From: Spirochaetales bacterium
GTDB taxonomy: Bacteria > Spirochaetota > Leptospiria > Leptospirales > Leptonemataceae
DNA: 64,000 bases
Direction: 5' to 3'
Assembly: GCA_024233935.1 (NCBI GenBank)
Contig: JACKOY010000010.1
Location: forward strand, 1 to 64,000
Shown in pieces: positions 18,301 to 26,395 of the stretch. Both the position numbers and the translations under genes were made by a program. Under the pieces are notes generated by a model. That model saw only the letters and a program-made list of their open reading frames with translations, searched no databases and was not told where the DNA came from. Each line of letters begins with the position of its first letter. Position 1 is the first letter of the stretch.

Positions 18301-18576
18301 CCGTTTGGTTTTTTTGGCTCGGCCGAGTATGACATGACCGGCACGAGCCTGGTGTCAGGCGATCGTTTGTTCTTGTTTACCGATGGTCTCTACGAGATGG
18401 CCAACGAAAAGCTGGAGCTCTTTGGTGAACCACGTCTGGAAGCCGCCATTCAAGAGCACCAGGACCTCGACCCCCAACAGCACGCCGGTCGCATCTTTGA
18501 GGCTGCCTTTGCCTGGGCGGGCGGTCCCGAAAAACTCACCGATGACATTGCTCTGGCGATTATTGACATAGAATAG
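15370..18576 (+). CDS. Hybrid sensor: 7TMR-DISM, histidine kinase, receiver and SpoIIE phosphatase
   Basis: About 1068 residues from ATG 15370, chosen because LGLVFLVACEGG then forms a lipoprotein-type signal; an in-frame ATG at 15307 would add 21 residues. Order: extracytoplasmic DISM-type beta domain (about 30-185); seven hydrophobic helices (about 195-395); short coiled coil; HisKA with ANTSHELRTPLNGIIG (His at about 432); HATPase_c with NLVGNAIKFTKEG and DTGIGIP plus GGTGLGLGIS; a receiver domain with VVDDDPVNLQ, phospho-acceptor LLDVMMPG and LTKPF; and a PP2C-type SpoIIE domain with GGDFYDF, ADVSGHG, FTDGLYE and DDIAL. The chain could pass phosphate from its own kinase to its receiver to switch the phosphatase. 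The output is probably a dephosphorylated anti-anti-sigma factor, by family analogy. Paralogue of the gene at 28190. Confidence 0.93.
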   Translation: MLGVVLGLVFLVACEGGSPVSTSPVNADGAIDLSDRDFSRGDAIPLTGPWEFYWSELIPPGEFSDRDLAGRVELPHEWGDDPEDASTPYGRATYRLRFLLSESHSLRGLALHLPSIRSAYRLYLNGDLIAVRGALNQDGEGEPLLLRQTVSLPSLLPENELVLQVANLHTRKGGVLQPIELGLASGLFRRELSGIVFETLMAGALAMMAVYFFGVSLGIRREASAFWLAVLCAVVALRTGLVGDKVLVRLFLESNGALAYRLEFLTLPLMILSAILLVHSLFPKDALGLALWSFGALFLAYMSLIVFAPIRLFTAILPYFQIVGLVVPGLYIVFILGRAIHRRRTGSRLMLVSMGLAFSIGMGSILKLYFDTSALQVVIVMLGFAFLLTLRFARALVQVERLSAEMQRKNQSLKKLDRLKDEFLANTSHELRTPLNGIIGITESLLAGAGGAIAQPVKSNLELVAASGRRLINLINDILDLSKLRHGDFVVHPVAVDLRPLIEAVTALSRPLIGEKPVNMRTEIQSDLPDVLVDRDRIEQVLHNLVGNAIKFTKEGLITVRAVRSSDFADRVVVSIADTGIGIPPEKFDVIFDAFSQADGSISREFGGTGLGLGISRQLVELHCGRLEVQSAPGRGSVFSFTLPVAFAESGDRSEKKARPAAEPIAKDTSDMAGEQGSAPVVAEAEAARGEAGVPLRILVVDDDPVNLQVLRNHLLLNGHQIVSASDGRVALRQFEEHGPFDLILLDVMMPGLSGYEVCRILREQYSSTELPIIMLTARDRMNDLLMGFESGANDYLTKPFDGRELLARVRTMAALKQSARAQSDLAALQSELTMAHTLQQSLLPRRIPEYPGLKIAVRYQAMQNVGGDFYDFRPDENGIGVLIADVSGHGVSAALIVSMVKIAFWLQKQDLRAPDQIFAGMNRILCENVESSFVTACYAYVDPVKKVLVTSNAGHPPLLLWRKKEQRLLSLRPAGRPFGFFGSAEYDMTGTSLVSGDRLFLFTDGLYEMANEKLELFGEPRLEAAIQEHQDLDPQQHAGRIFEAAFAWAGGPEKLTDDIALAIIDIE

Positions 18577-18607
18577 AAGAAAGTGGCATCTGCCGGCCAG
18601 CAGGCTA

Positions 18608-19288
18608 TCAACGGCGCGTTTTGTAGATTTCTGTTAAGTCGGGTTTTTCGGTGCAGAAATAGTGTACCCAGACAAAGGCGTGGTGCGCGGCCGCAAGCAG
18701 CAGCCCCGGCGCACTTTGCCAGAGCAAGCCCGGATGGTACAGCACGAGCAGCACGATGGCGTACATGGGATTGCGCATATGTTTGAAGATGCCGCTACTC
18801 TCGAGCGTAGCCGTACGGTAGGCCGGATCGAAGTGATCGGCGCCGGTGGCGCGCTTGAATCCAAACTGAAAGAGGGCCCCATAGGCGGCCCATACGATAC
18901 CGGGTGTCGAAACGATGATCAGAAAAAACCGGAGATAGTCGGGCAGGTCCATGGTGTTGCGGGTCGAAAGCGCAACCGGCACAAGCATCAAGAAGCGGGC
19001 GGCGCCCAGAATCACAAACCCGATTCGAAATACAATAAAACCGGCCGGTCCCAAACGTCGGCTGATGTGTTTGCCGTAGAGTTCCAGTCGCCAGAAGAAT
19101 GCGATCCAGAACTGAAAAACTCCGGCCAGTAGCCAGGATACGGCCATCCACTGCAGAGCGGAGAATCCGGCGAAGATGTGCGCGTCGTTCGATAGTCGCC
19201 GCCCGCCGTACAACAACAACCCACCCAGGATTAGGTAGGCGCCGAGCTGATAGCCCTGTCGTTCCAGGATCTTGCCACGCATGCCCAT
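18608..19288 (-). CDS. Integral membrane methyltransferase-like protein (ICMT/PEMT family)
   Basis: 226 residues from ATG 19288 (an ATG two codons later is equally possible; the longer frame adds low-quality sequence). There are several hydrophobic helices and, near the C-terminus, the family signature: KHMRNPMYAIVLLVLYHPG (about 160-178), then HHAFVWVHYFCTEKP (about 198-212). In isoprenylcysteine carboxyl methyltransferases and phospholipid methyltransferases this region binds AdoMet. The substrate (isoprenoid thiol, lipid or other) is unknown. It is convergent with the upstream sensor gene and divergent from icd. Confidence 0.75.
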   Translation of the reverse strand: MGMRGKILERQGYQLGAYLILGGLLLYGGRRLSNDAHIFAGFSALQWMAVSWLLAGVFQFWIAFFWRLELYGKHISRRLGPAGFIVFRIGFVILGAARFLMLVPVALSTRNTMDLPDYLRFFLIIVSTPGIVWAAYGALFQFGFKRATGADHFDPAYRTATLESSGIFKHMRNPMYAIVLLVLYHPGLLWQSAPGLLLAAAHHAFVWVHYFCTEKPDLTEIYKTRR

Positions 19289-19620
19289 CTCGCGCGTACG
19301 TTGCCGATAACCCGGTACCCGGTCAGTAGATTTTTGCGCTTGCCGGCCGAAGCGATTGGCGCCTGCCGACTGTGCGCGAGTTGCACAGTCTTTTGGATTA
19401 AACCGCGGGTGCCTCGGCCTCCAGCGCAAAAGTCAATGTCGCTTTCACCCGCTGCGTGACGAATGGCCGGTTGGAAGCGTCTGTCGCTGACTCCACCGGG
19501 GCCCGGCTGGCCGCGCAACGCCGGATGGTGCGGCCCATAATTTCGTGACAGGCGCACCGGGACGTCCGATCCTGGCGCTGTCTGCGGTGCAGATCAAACC
19601 CAACAGCCGAACGAAATCAT
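19289..19620. other. Divergent intergenic region upstream of icd
   Basis: 332 bp with no credible gene. It contains one strong inverted repeat (19368-19390, listed separately). No clear Shine-Dalgarno precedes the icd ATG (GAACGAAATCAT). Confidence 0.45.
19368..19390 (+). promoter_or_regulatory. Perfect 8-bp inverted repeat followed by TTTT upstream of icd
   Basis: GACTGTGC (19368-19375) and GCACAGTC (19383-19390) are perfect complements with a 7-base spacer, immediately followed by TTTT. It could be a short intrinsic terminator (attenuator) on the plus strand or a dimeric operator between two divergent genes. It lies 230 bases before the icd start. Confidence 0.45.
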
Positions 19621-21849
19621 ATGTCAGAAAAAGAAAACACAATCATCTGGACCAAAGTTGACGAAGCCCCGGCGCTGGCTTCGTATTCGCTCTTACCCAT
19701 ACTGCAGGCGTTTACCAGGGCCTGCGGCATCAAGTTCGAAACCCGGGACATTTCTCTGGCGGGTCGGATTGTTTCGAGTTTTCCGGAGAAGCTGAAGGCC
19801 GACCAGCAGATCAGCGATGATCTGGCCTACCTGGGTGAACTGGTCAAGAAGCCGGAAGCCAACATCATCAAACTGCCCAACATCAGCGCCTCTATTCCGC
19901 AGTTACAGGCGGCCGTAAAAGAGCTGCAGTCCCACGGTTACCAGATTCCCGATTTTCCAGAGGAGCCAAAGAGCGATGAGGAAAAAGCGCTGCGCGCGCG
20001 TTTTGCAAAGGCCCTCGGGAGCTCGGTTAACCCCGTGCTGCGCGAGGGGAACTCGGACCGTCGCGCGGCGACCTCAGTAAAAAAGTTCGGCCAGAAGAAT
20101 CCGCACAAGATGATGAAGCCCTGGCCGGCCGAATCAAAGTGCCGCGTGCTTCACATGCAGAAAGGCGATTTCTTCGGGACCGAAACGTCCGTAACCATGG
20201 CCGCTCCCACAAAAGTGAAGATTGAGTTCGTGGGCGCCGACGGACAGAGCACTTTGCTGCGCGAGGCATTTCCACTTCTGAAAGGAGAGATCATCGATTC
20301 GGCGGTCATGAATGTGGCCGAGTTGCGCAAGTTTTTCAGCGATAGCATTGACCAGGCGAAGCAGGCGGACGCGCTCCTGTCTTTGCATTTGAAAGCAACG
20401 ATGATGAAAGTCTCCGACCCGATCATGTTCGGCCATGCGGTCGAAGTCTACTATAAAGATGTATTTGAAAAGCACGCCGATGCCATTCGCGAAATTGGCG
20501 TAAACGTGAACAATGGCCTCGCCGATCTGGTGCAACGCCTCGAAAAACTCCCGGAAGCCAAACGCAAGGAAATCGAAGGCGACCTGGCCGCGGTTTACCA
20601 GAAGCGTCCGGGACTGGCGATGGTGGATTCGCGCAAGGGTATCACGAATCTGCACGTTCCGAACAACGTCATCATCGACGCGTCCATGCCGAACGTCGTG
20701 CGCGACGGTGGTCGTATGTGGAATGCAAAAGATGAGCTTCAGGACACCATGGCCATGATTCCGGATCGCTGCTATGCGACCATCTATCAGGGCATTATCG
20801 AAGATTGTCAGAAGAATGGTCAGCTGGACCCGGCGAAGATCGGCAGTGTTTCGAATGTCGGTCTGATGGCGCAGAAGGCCGAAGAGTACGGTTCGCACGA
20901 CAAGACCTTTGAGGCCGGCGCGAGCGGTAACGTTCGGGTTGTGGACGATAGCGGCGCCGTACTGCTCGAACAAAAAGTCGAGAAAGGCGACATCTTTCGC
21001 ATGTGCCAGACCAAAGACGAACCGGTGCGCGACTGGGTGAAGCTGGCCGTTACCCGTGCCCGGGCCACCGGCGCACCGGCCATATTCTGGCTGGACGAAC
21101 AACGCGCTCACGATCGCGAGATCATTAAGAAGGTAAACGAATACCTGAAAGAGCACGATACCAACGGCCTCGAAATCAAGATTATGGCGCCGGTGGATGC
21201 GATAAGATTTTCACTGGAGCGCATTCGAAAAGGCCAGGATGCGATTTCGGTCACCGGCAACGTCCTGCGCGACTATCTCACGGACCTCTTTCCGATCCTG
21301 GAGTTGGGCACCAGCGCACGCATGCTTTCGATTGTGCCGCTCTTAAACGGCGGGGGTCTTTTTGAAACCGGCGCCGGGGGTTCGGCGCCGAAACACGTCG
21401 AACAATTTCTGGGAGAAGGGCATCTGCGCTGGGATTCTCTGGGAGAGTTTTGCGCCCTGGTGGCCTCCTTTGAGCATGTAAGCGCCAACTTCAAGAATGT
21501 AAAGGCCCAGGTCCTCGCCGACAGCCTGGACGAAGCCATCGGCAAATTTCTCGAAAACGGACGTTCGCCTTCGCGTAAGGTCGGCGAACTCGACAATCGG
21601 GGCAGCCACTTTTACCTGGCGCTCTACTGGGCTCAGGCCCTGGCGGCCCAGAGCAAAGATGCCGACCTCCAGAAGCGTTTTCAGTCGGTGGCTAAAGCGC
21701 TGAGTGAAAACGAAGCGAAGATCCTGGACGAACTCAACGGAGCCCAGGGTAAGCCGGTCGATCTGGGCGGTTATTATCAACCGGACGATCAAAAGGCCTT
21801 CGCGGCCATGCGTCCGAGCGCCACACTCAACGCGATCATAGACGCATAG
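19621..21849 (+). CDS. icd: NADP-dependent isocitrate dehydrogenase, monomeric type
   Basis: 742 residues, the usual length of the monomeric (IDH-II) class, which differs from the dimeric ~420-residue enzyme. It catalyses oxidative decarboxylation of isocitrate to 2-oxoglutarate in the TCA cycle with NADP and a divalent metal. The start MSEKENTIIWTKVDEAPALA is typical of the family, as are the segments SLLPILQAFT, NPVLREGNSDRRAA (substrate-binding loop), MQKGDFFGTE, PNNVIIDASMP and LFETGAGGSAPKHVEQF. The gene is monocistronic, with convergent transcription from the downstream secreted-protein gene. Confidence 0.98.
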   Translation: MSEKENTIIWTKVDEAPALASYSLLPILQAFTRACGIKFETRDISLAGRIVSSFPEKLKADQQISDDLAYLGELVKKPEANIIKLPNISASIPQLQAAVKELQSHGYQIPDFPEEPKSDEEKALRARFAKALGSSVNPVLREGNSDRRAATSVKKFGQKNPHKMMKPWPAESKCRVLHMQKGDFFGTETSVTMAAPTKVKIEFVGADGQSTLLREAFPLLKGEIIDSAVMNVAELRKFFSDSIDQAKQADALLSLHLKATMMKVSDPIMFGHAVEVYYKDVFEKHADAIREIGVNVNNGLADLVQRLEKLPEAKRKEIEGDLAAVYQKRPGLAMVDSRKGITNLHVPNNVIIDASMPNVVRDGGRMWNAKDELQDTMAMIPDRCYATIYQGIIEDCQKNGQLDPAKIGSVSNVGLMAQKAEEYGSHDKTFEAGASGNVRVVDDSGAVLLEQKVEKGDIFRMCQTKDEPVRDWVKLAVTRARATGAPAIFWLDEQRAHDREIIKKVNEYLKEHDTNGLEIKIMAPVDAIRFSLERIRKGQDAISVTGNVLRDYLTDLFPILELGTSARMLSIVPLLNGGGLFETGAGGSAPKHVEQFLGEGHLRWDSLGEFCALVASFEHVSANFKNVKAQVLADSLDEAIGKFLENGRSPSRKVGELDNRGSHFYLALYWAQALAAQSKDADLQKRFQSVAKALSENEAKILDELNGAQGKPVDLGGYYQPDDQKAFAAMRPSATLNAIIDA

Positions 21850-21906
21850 CGAGACACGCGCGTACTTGCTCGTGAGCGTGGCGCGGCTCCGGGCGCAATT
21901 CTGGCC

Positions 21907-21932
21907 GCACGTTTTGGTCGCACGTTTTGGTC
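21907..21932. repeat. Tandem duplication of a 13-bp unit
   Basis: Two adjacent copies of GCACGTTTTGGTC in the convergent intergenic region after icd. Probably replication slippage. Confidence 0.6.
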
Positions 21933-21971
21933 GCGGGCGAAGCGTGAAGCTACGCGCTCGGGCTTTGTTCT

Positions 21972-21988
21972 CAATGGGGCTCCCATTG
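21972..21988. terminator. Small hairpin between convergent genes
   Basis: CAATGGG (21972-21978) and CCCATTG (21982-21988) form a 7-bp stem with a 3-base loop between the stops of icd and the minus-strand secreted-protein gene. No U-run follows, so termination activity is uncertain. Confidence 0.35.
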
Positions 21989-22016
21989 GGCCTCTATTCA
22001 CAGGTTGCTTGCCTTT

Positions 22017-23474
22017 CTATCCGTCGCGAAAGCCGTCAATGCTGAAGCGTTCTCCAATCACGACCGGATGAAACGTGGAAACTCCATGCGGATGGTGCAT
22101 GATGATATAATCGGTCTGGCCATCGCCGTAGACTGCAAAGATGGCCCGGTCACCCCCGGCGTTGTTGGTGAGGTAGCCGGAACCCCAGCTGGGATCACCC
22201 CAGCCAAAACTGCTGTCGATAAAGAACGATGAGCGGCGTTCGACGTTAAAACTGGCGCGATTTTCCGGAAAGAAATCCCATTCAACTCGATTGGAGCCGT
22301 AATAGAAGGCGCTGTAATCGTCCAGATTCGAAGAGCTTTCCGAGAAATGGCGCAGCGTGCGTTTTTGTATCAGCCATTGCTCAATTGATTCCCGGCGTTG
22401 AATGCGTGAGTTGTCAAAGCGCACGCCGGCCAGTACACGTGGAAGTTCCCGGGTGACGTAGGTCGTATATGCCTGGCCCTGCTCACGGGGGCGCTGGCTC
22501 AAGATATCCAGCACAATTCCGGCGCCAATCACCAGCGAGCAGTTTGGCCCGTTCACAATGACGCCGCCTGTCAGATACTGGCCGTCGTCCAGATTTTGCC
22601 ACATGATCAGGCCGGCGTATATGCGACCGTCTGACAATCGTCCCTCAAAGGTTCGGTAGACTTTTGGAAACTCGTCATCTTCGGGATGATCGCGGCGAAA
22701 GCTCTCCAGTTTGAATCCTCCGCGATTGATGAGAAAGCCCTTGAGAGAAGCAAGCATGCTGACGGAGTTCTGAGCCTGCAGTTCGGCTGCGAAACGAAAG
22801 TAACGCGCTATGCCGTCGAAGCCATTCATGTGCTCGGGCCAGAATGCAACCTGATTGGCGTACGGCGTGTCGTCGTGCTCCCAATCGGTCGGGTGAAACA
22901 TGGAGTAGTTGAAGAAGCGATAACGTGTGCCGGTCGTATTCGGGGTAGGCGCCGGCTCCGGCAGCTCAAAGCGGATGTTTTCGAGATTGGGGCTGAGCTG
23001 ACGCATCACAGTCTGGTAAGCCGATTGATCGGCCGAAAGCAGGATCACGGTCTGAAACCGCGCGCCCACCGAAAATGTGAAATAAGCGGCATAACGGCCA
23101 TCACCCTGGACTCCACGTGACGCAACGCTCTGAAATGCGAAGCCGTGCCCGCTGGCAGTGAAGCCAGCCTGGGGCTGCTCGGGAAACCGGCGCACTACCT
23201 GACGCTCCTGTTCCATGCCGTTGATGCCACGATTCAGGTAGGCAACGATGTGCTCGGCGGTCATTTCGGTCGGTACGCTGACAAGTACGACCGTATTCGG
23301 ATGTGTTTGGCTGACCGCCGTCAGGATAGCCGCGCCTGGTCTCAATTCCCAGTTGCCGGGAAGCGTCAGGCGCATGTTGCCCTGACTGATTTCGGTCGCA
23401 AAGGCGGCAGACGGCGCACCGAACAGGATCACAATTGCGAGCAGGTAATGACAGAGACCCTCACGAATTTGCAT
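22017..23474 (-). CDS. Secreted protein of unknown function (paralogue of the 54228 gene)
   Basis: 485 residues with a signal peptide (HYLLAIVILFGAPSAAFA, cleavage about 27). The mature protein is predicted mainly beta. No named domain is recognised; the N-terminal part resembles PsbP/DcrB-like folds only in general pattern (LTLPGNWELRPG). Clear similarity exists to the protein at 54228-55685, also 485 residues with the start I chose: shared blocks include GARFQT-x-x-LLS, FEGRL-S/P-D-x-R-x-YAGL, the central GGVI strand, the EQWL/EVWL helix, and the C-terminal YI(I/V)-x-x-H-x-x-G-x-STFH. This makes it one of a two-member exported family. It is divergent from the alpha/beta hydrolase gene. Confidence 0.8.
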   Translation of the reverse strand: MQIREGLCHYLLAIVILFGAPSAAFATEISQGNMRLTLPGNWELRPGAAILTAVSQTHPNTVVLVSVPTEMTAEHIVAYLNRGINGMEQERQVVRRFPEQPQAGFTASGHGFAFQSVASRGVQGDGRYAAYFTFSVGARFQTVILLSADQSAYQTVMRQLSPNLENIRFELPEPAPTPNTTGTRYRFFNYSMFHPTDWEHDDTPYANQVAFWPEHMNGFDGIARYFRFAAELQAQNSVSMLASLKGFLINRGGFKLESFRRDHPEDDEFPKVYRTFEGRLSDGRIYAGLIMWQNLDDGQYLTGGVIVNGPNCSLVIGAGIVLDILSQRPREQGQAYTTYVTRELPRVLAGVRFDNSRIQRRESIEQWLIQKRTLRHFSESSSNLDDYSAFYYGSNRVEWDFFPENRASFNVERRSSFFIDSSFGWGDPSWGSGYLTNNAGGDRAIFAVYGDGQTDYIIMHHPHGVSTFHPVVIGERFSIDGFRDG

Positions 23475-23543
23475 ACGGGATTATAAACTCCCGTCGGCAT
23501 GTTTCAAGCAGTTTCGAAGCATCTCGAAATAAATGAGGATACG

Positions 23544-24683
23544 ATGAAGGAAGCAGTTGCCGCATTCCCCGTTGGATATCATGATTTTCATCCCGATAAG
23601 ACATACAACTATCAGTTAAACCGGTGGCACTCGCTCGGCCTGATGCGGTTCGAAGATATAAATGATGTCGCAAAAAGCATCCGCTCCTTTAGTGAATGGA
23701 AAAGGAAAATGCTCGGGCTTGCGCAGAAGGCAGAATCAGAAAGCAGACTTCTTAATGCGGCCTTCTACTACCGTGCGGCCGAGTTCTATACCATGCCGGG
23801 AGATCAGCCGGGGAAGGAGTACTTCTATGACCGGTTCGCCGATCTTTTCTACCGGGCCATTCAGGATGATGAGTTTGAAAGAATTGCGATTCCGTACGAA
23901 ACGACATCGCTAAAGGCGATCAGAATCAATTCCAGAATTGAAAAGGCGGGTACACTTCTTGTTCACGGAGGGTTCGATTCTTTCCTTGAGGAGTGGTACT
24001 ACATCATGAAGTACTTTGCCCGGGGCGGCTTTGACGTAATCGGCTTCGAAGGTCCCGGGCAAGGATCGGTCCTGTTGAAACAGGGCGTTCATCTTGATTA
24101 CAGATGGGAAAAGCCCGTGAAGTCGGTGCTGGATCACTTTCAATTACAGGAAGCGACGCTTTTCGGCTTATCCATGGGAGGCTGGTTCTGCCTGCGGGCA
24201 GCCGCGTTTGAACCGCGCATCAAAAATGTAATAGCATCGGGTCATGCTGTTGACTATTCAAGAATACCGCCTGCATTTGCCAGGTGGCTGATGTTATTCT
24301 TCATAAAGAATTTCAGATCATATACCGAAAAGTCTTTCGAAAAGGTCGCCGCAAAAAACAATATTCAGGGATGGCAAACAAGCAACCTCGCCCATATAAC
24401 GGGATTACCTCCTCTGGAGGCCTTCGAGTACTCGCTCAATCTGAATGCGAACAACCTGCACTGCGATAAGATCAGGCAGAATGTCCTGTATCTGACTGGA
24501 CGGAATGATCACTTTATACCTTACAAGATGCACGATCTGCAACTAAAACTACTGACGAATGCAGCCTCTGTAACCGACAGGGTCTTTACAAAAAAGGAAC
24601 ACGCCCAGAACCATTGCCAGATAGGGAATATTGGGCTCATGCTGGACGAGTGTATTCGGTGGATGAAAAAGCATGCCGGTTAA
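23544..24683 (+). CDS. Alpha/beta hydrolase, FrsA-like, atypically AT-rich
   Basis: About 379 residues from ATG 23544, preferred over ATG 23499 because GAGG lies five bases upstream. An N-terminal helical cap (about 1-110) precedes the hydrolase core: LLVHGGFDSFLEEWY (oxyanion HGG, about 140), the nucleophile elbow GLSMGGWF (Ser at about 203), an acid in YLTGRNDHFIP (about 320) and a C-terminal His in KEHAQNHCQIG. FrsA-like proteins act as carboxylesterases or C-C hydrolases; the substrate is unknown. Base composition drops to roughly 35-45% GC in sampled 60-base lines against ~60% in neighbours, suggesting horizontal acquisition. Near-convergent with the tetR gene downstream. Confidence 0.85.
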   Translation: MKEAVAAFPVGYHDFHPDKTYNYQLNRWHSLGLMRFEDINDVAKSIRSFSEWKRKMLGLAQKAESESRLLNAAFYYRAAEFYTMPGDQPGKEYFYDRFADLFYRAIQDDEFERIAIPYETTSLKAIRINSRIEKAGTLLVHGGFDSFLEEWYYIMKYFARGGFDVIGFEGPGQGSVLLKQGVHLDYRWEKPVKSVLDHFQLQEATLFGLSMGGWFCLRAAAFEPRIKNVIASGHAVDYSRIPPAFARWLMLFFIKNFRSYTEKSFEKVAAKNNIQGWQTSNLAHITGLPPLEAFEYSLNLNANNLHCDKIRQNVLYLTGRNDHFIPYKMHDLQLKLLTNAASVTDRVFTKKEHAQNHCQIGNIGLMLDECIRWMKKHAG

Positions 24684-24724
24684 GTATCAAACCGTGATCC
24701 CGGCCGCTGTATATTGCGAGGCCT

Positions 24725-25342
24725 TTAGCTGTCGAGCATTGTGAGCATCAAGCGGGTGGCGCGGCTGAAGTGGCTGCGATCACCGGTCGCCCGTACCATT
24801 AAAAACGAACCCTGGTAGATCAAAAACAGGTCCGCGGCCAAATCGCGGGCCCGTGCGGCGGGCACCGCCAGGCGTACCAGGGCTTCTTCAAACTTCTTTG
24901 TCGAAGTGCCGAACACGGCGTGTACGTCCGGGAGGTGCTGCGGGTCAGTTTGCACCGCAAAGTTGCCCAGAGGGCAGCCGCGAAACTCCGCGGCTCGGGT
25001 GCGCCGTCGTACGAAGTCCATCCACCGTGTTATGAACTGACGGGGCGTGCGTGATTTCTCCGATATGCGATCGAATCCGTCCCAGAGCGCCCGGGCCTGG
25101 GCGAAGAGGTAATCGGTCTCCAGTTCCGATTTCCCGGCGAAGTGGTGATAGAAAGTCGGCTTACTGACGTCGGCCTCGCTCAGGATCTCGTCCAGGCCCG
25201 TGCCCAGACCCTTCAGGTAAAACAGCTGTTGGGCCGCCCGTCGGATGTTTTCGCGCCCCTGTCCGTAAGGCACCTTGCGCTTTTTTCGGGCTCCTGATCG
25301 GCCACCGCCCCGGGACCTGTTATTTTTCGCTTGCTGATCCAT
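24725..25342 (-). CDS. TetR/AcrR family transcriptional repressor
   Basis: 205 residues. A basic N-terminal extension of ~25 residues precedes the HTH: ENIRRAAQQLFYLKG (helix 1), then LDEILSEADVSKPTFYHHF (helices 2-3, about 52-70). The ligand-binding half contains GCPLGNFAVQ, typical of the AcrR C-terminal-11-like subgroup. The start at ATG 25342 lies only six bases from the predicted -10 box, implying a leaderless or near-leaderless mRNA; a GTG at 25273 would be an alternative inside the basic extension. A perfect palindrome inside the promoter spacer marks autoregulation, and the divergent acyltransferase-like gene is the likely second target. Confidence 0.93.
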   Translation of the reverse strand: MDQQAKNNRSRGGGRSGARKKRKVPYGQGRENIRRAAQQLFYLKGLGTGLDEILSEADVSKPTFYHHFAGKSELETDYLFAQARALWDGFDRISEKSRTPRQFITRWMDFVRRRTRAAEFRGCPLGNFAVQTDPQHLPDVHAVFGTSTKKFEEALVRLAVPAARARDLAADLFLIYQGSFLMVRATGDRSHFSRATRLMLTMLDS

Positions 25343-25347
25343 ATGAA

Positions 25348-25376
25348 TATATATTACTGGTCAGTAATAGTGTCAA
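25348..25376 (-). promoter_or_regulatory. Promoter of the tetR gene
   Basis: TTGACA (25376-25371) and TATATA (25353-25348) on the minus strand with an ideal 17-base spacer. The operator palindrome occupies the spacer almost exactly. The -10 box ends six bases before the annotated ATG. Confidence 0.8.
25353..25368. promoter_or_regulatory. Putative TetR operator
   Basis: ATTACTG (25353-25359), two central bases GT, and CAGTAAT (25362-25368) form a perfect 7-bp palindrome between the two divergent genes. Its size and position inside the promoter spacer are typical of TetR-family operators. Confidence 0.8.
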
Positions 25377-25416
25377 GCATTTCCGGCCTGTTCAGAGATC
25401 AAAGAGGAGGGGCATT

Positions 25417-26166
25417 ATGGGGGATTGGGGAACCGGCAACACAGTTATAGAGACCGTCGGCCGTCATGAAACCTCGCGACGCCTGGAGGAGGTCCAGGGC
25501 CTGGAGCTCTGGCACCTGGGCCGGGATCGTTTCGACGATTTCAACGAGTTCGTCTGGGGTGTGTATCGGGAGGCCTTTGTGGAAGGCAGCCAGATCCCTT
25601 TCAGTCTCGAAGACATTGTGCACAGCAGCGAAGAGCACTTCGACAGCGCCCGCGTTTGTGCTGTGATCCATCCGGACGGCACAATCCTCGGGACCTGGGG
25701 ATTGATTCTAAAAGAGAAAAATGATAACCGGGTTCTCCCCATCCAGAAGGAATTCGGGCTGAGCACTGCGGAGATTCTGGAGACGCTTCAGGCGCCCCGG
25801 GCCCGCTTTCTCTTCAATGGCTGGCGCACTGCGGTCGACAAACATGCCTTAGAGGCGCACGGCCTTGCGGCCAACCGTTCGGTCTTCGTGTTCGATTTGT
25901 TGCTGCGCGGGTTGACCGAAGGCTTTCTCGATCCAGAACAATTCGTGGGCGTTGCCGAAATGGAGATGTTGGTCCTGAAATACCATCGGCGCGTCGGCAT
26001 TCCCTGGCAGATTCTGGGAGAGGCGCACCACTTCTGGGGTCGTGATCGCTATCCCTGCGGTTTTCGATTGTCGGAAATGGTCGAAATCATGCGCACAAAG
26101 TATCCGGAGCGATATCGTTTCCTTTACGGTCGTGAGAAGCAATCTGAACCGTCGGGCGCAGGCTGA
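25417..26166 (+). CDS. GNAT/FeeM-like acyltransferase-type protein
   Basis: 249 residues. A strong Shine-Dalgarno (GAGGAGG) precedes ATG 25417. The first half has the look of a GNAT or autoinducer-synthase-like fold: a charged helix DFNEFVWGVYREAF, then VCAVIHPDGTILGTWGLIL (strand-turn-strand), then RARFLFNGWRTAVD. The second half contains MEMLVLKYHRRVGIPWQILG, reminiscent of the acetyl/acyl-CoA-binding helix region, and several His/Trp residues. I suggest an N-acyl amino acid synthase-like role with low confidence. Divergent from tetR across the palindromic operator, so probably TetR-controlled. Confidence 0.5.
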   Translation: MGDWGTGNTVIETVGRHETSRRLEEVQGLELWHLGRDRFDDFNEFVWGVYREAFVEGSQIPFSLEDIVHSSEEHFDSARVCAVIHPDGTILGTWGLILKEKNDNRVLPIQKEFGLSTAEILETLQAPRARFLFNGWRTAVDKHALEAHGLAANRSVFVFDLLLRGLTEGFLDPEQFVGVAEMEMLVLKYHRRVGIPWQILGEAHHFWGRDRYPCGFRLSEMVEIMRTKYPERYRFLYGREKQSEPSGAG

Positions 26167-26395
26167 AAAATATTCTCTTTACGGCAGTTCCACAACAGCC
26201 TTCAGTTTCGAAAGTAGTATTGCCGCTGCGGAGAGACACCGTTGTCGGGAGTGCGCGCGCCGGCTGTTACCGGTATCTGGCTGATGCGCATCCGTAGCTC
26301 GAACGGGAAAACGGTTGCCGGACCTGCCCCATGCCCCTGCATGCAGACATCCGTGCGACGATGTTGCTACGGTCCGGCTCAGGAGGTATTGCCCT

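Noticed and set aside
20134..21156. 340-codon minus-strand ORF
   Set aside because: Antisense to icd, a strongly conserved gene.
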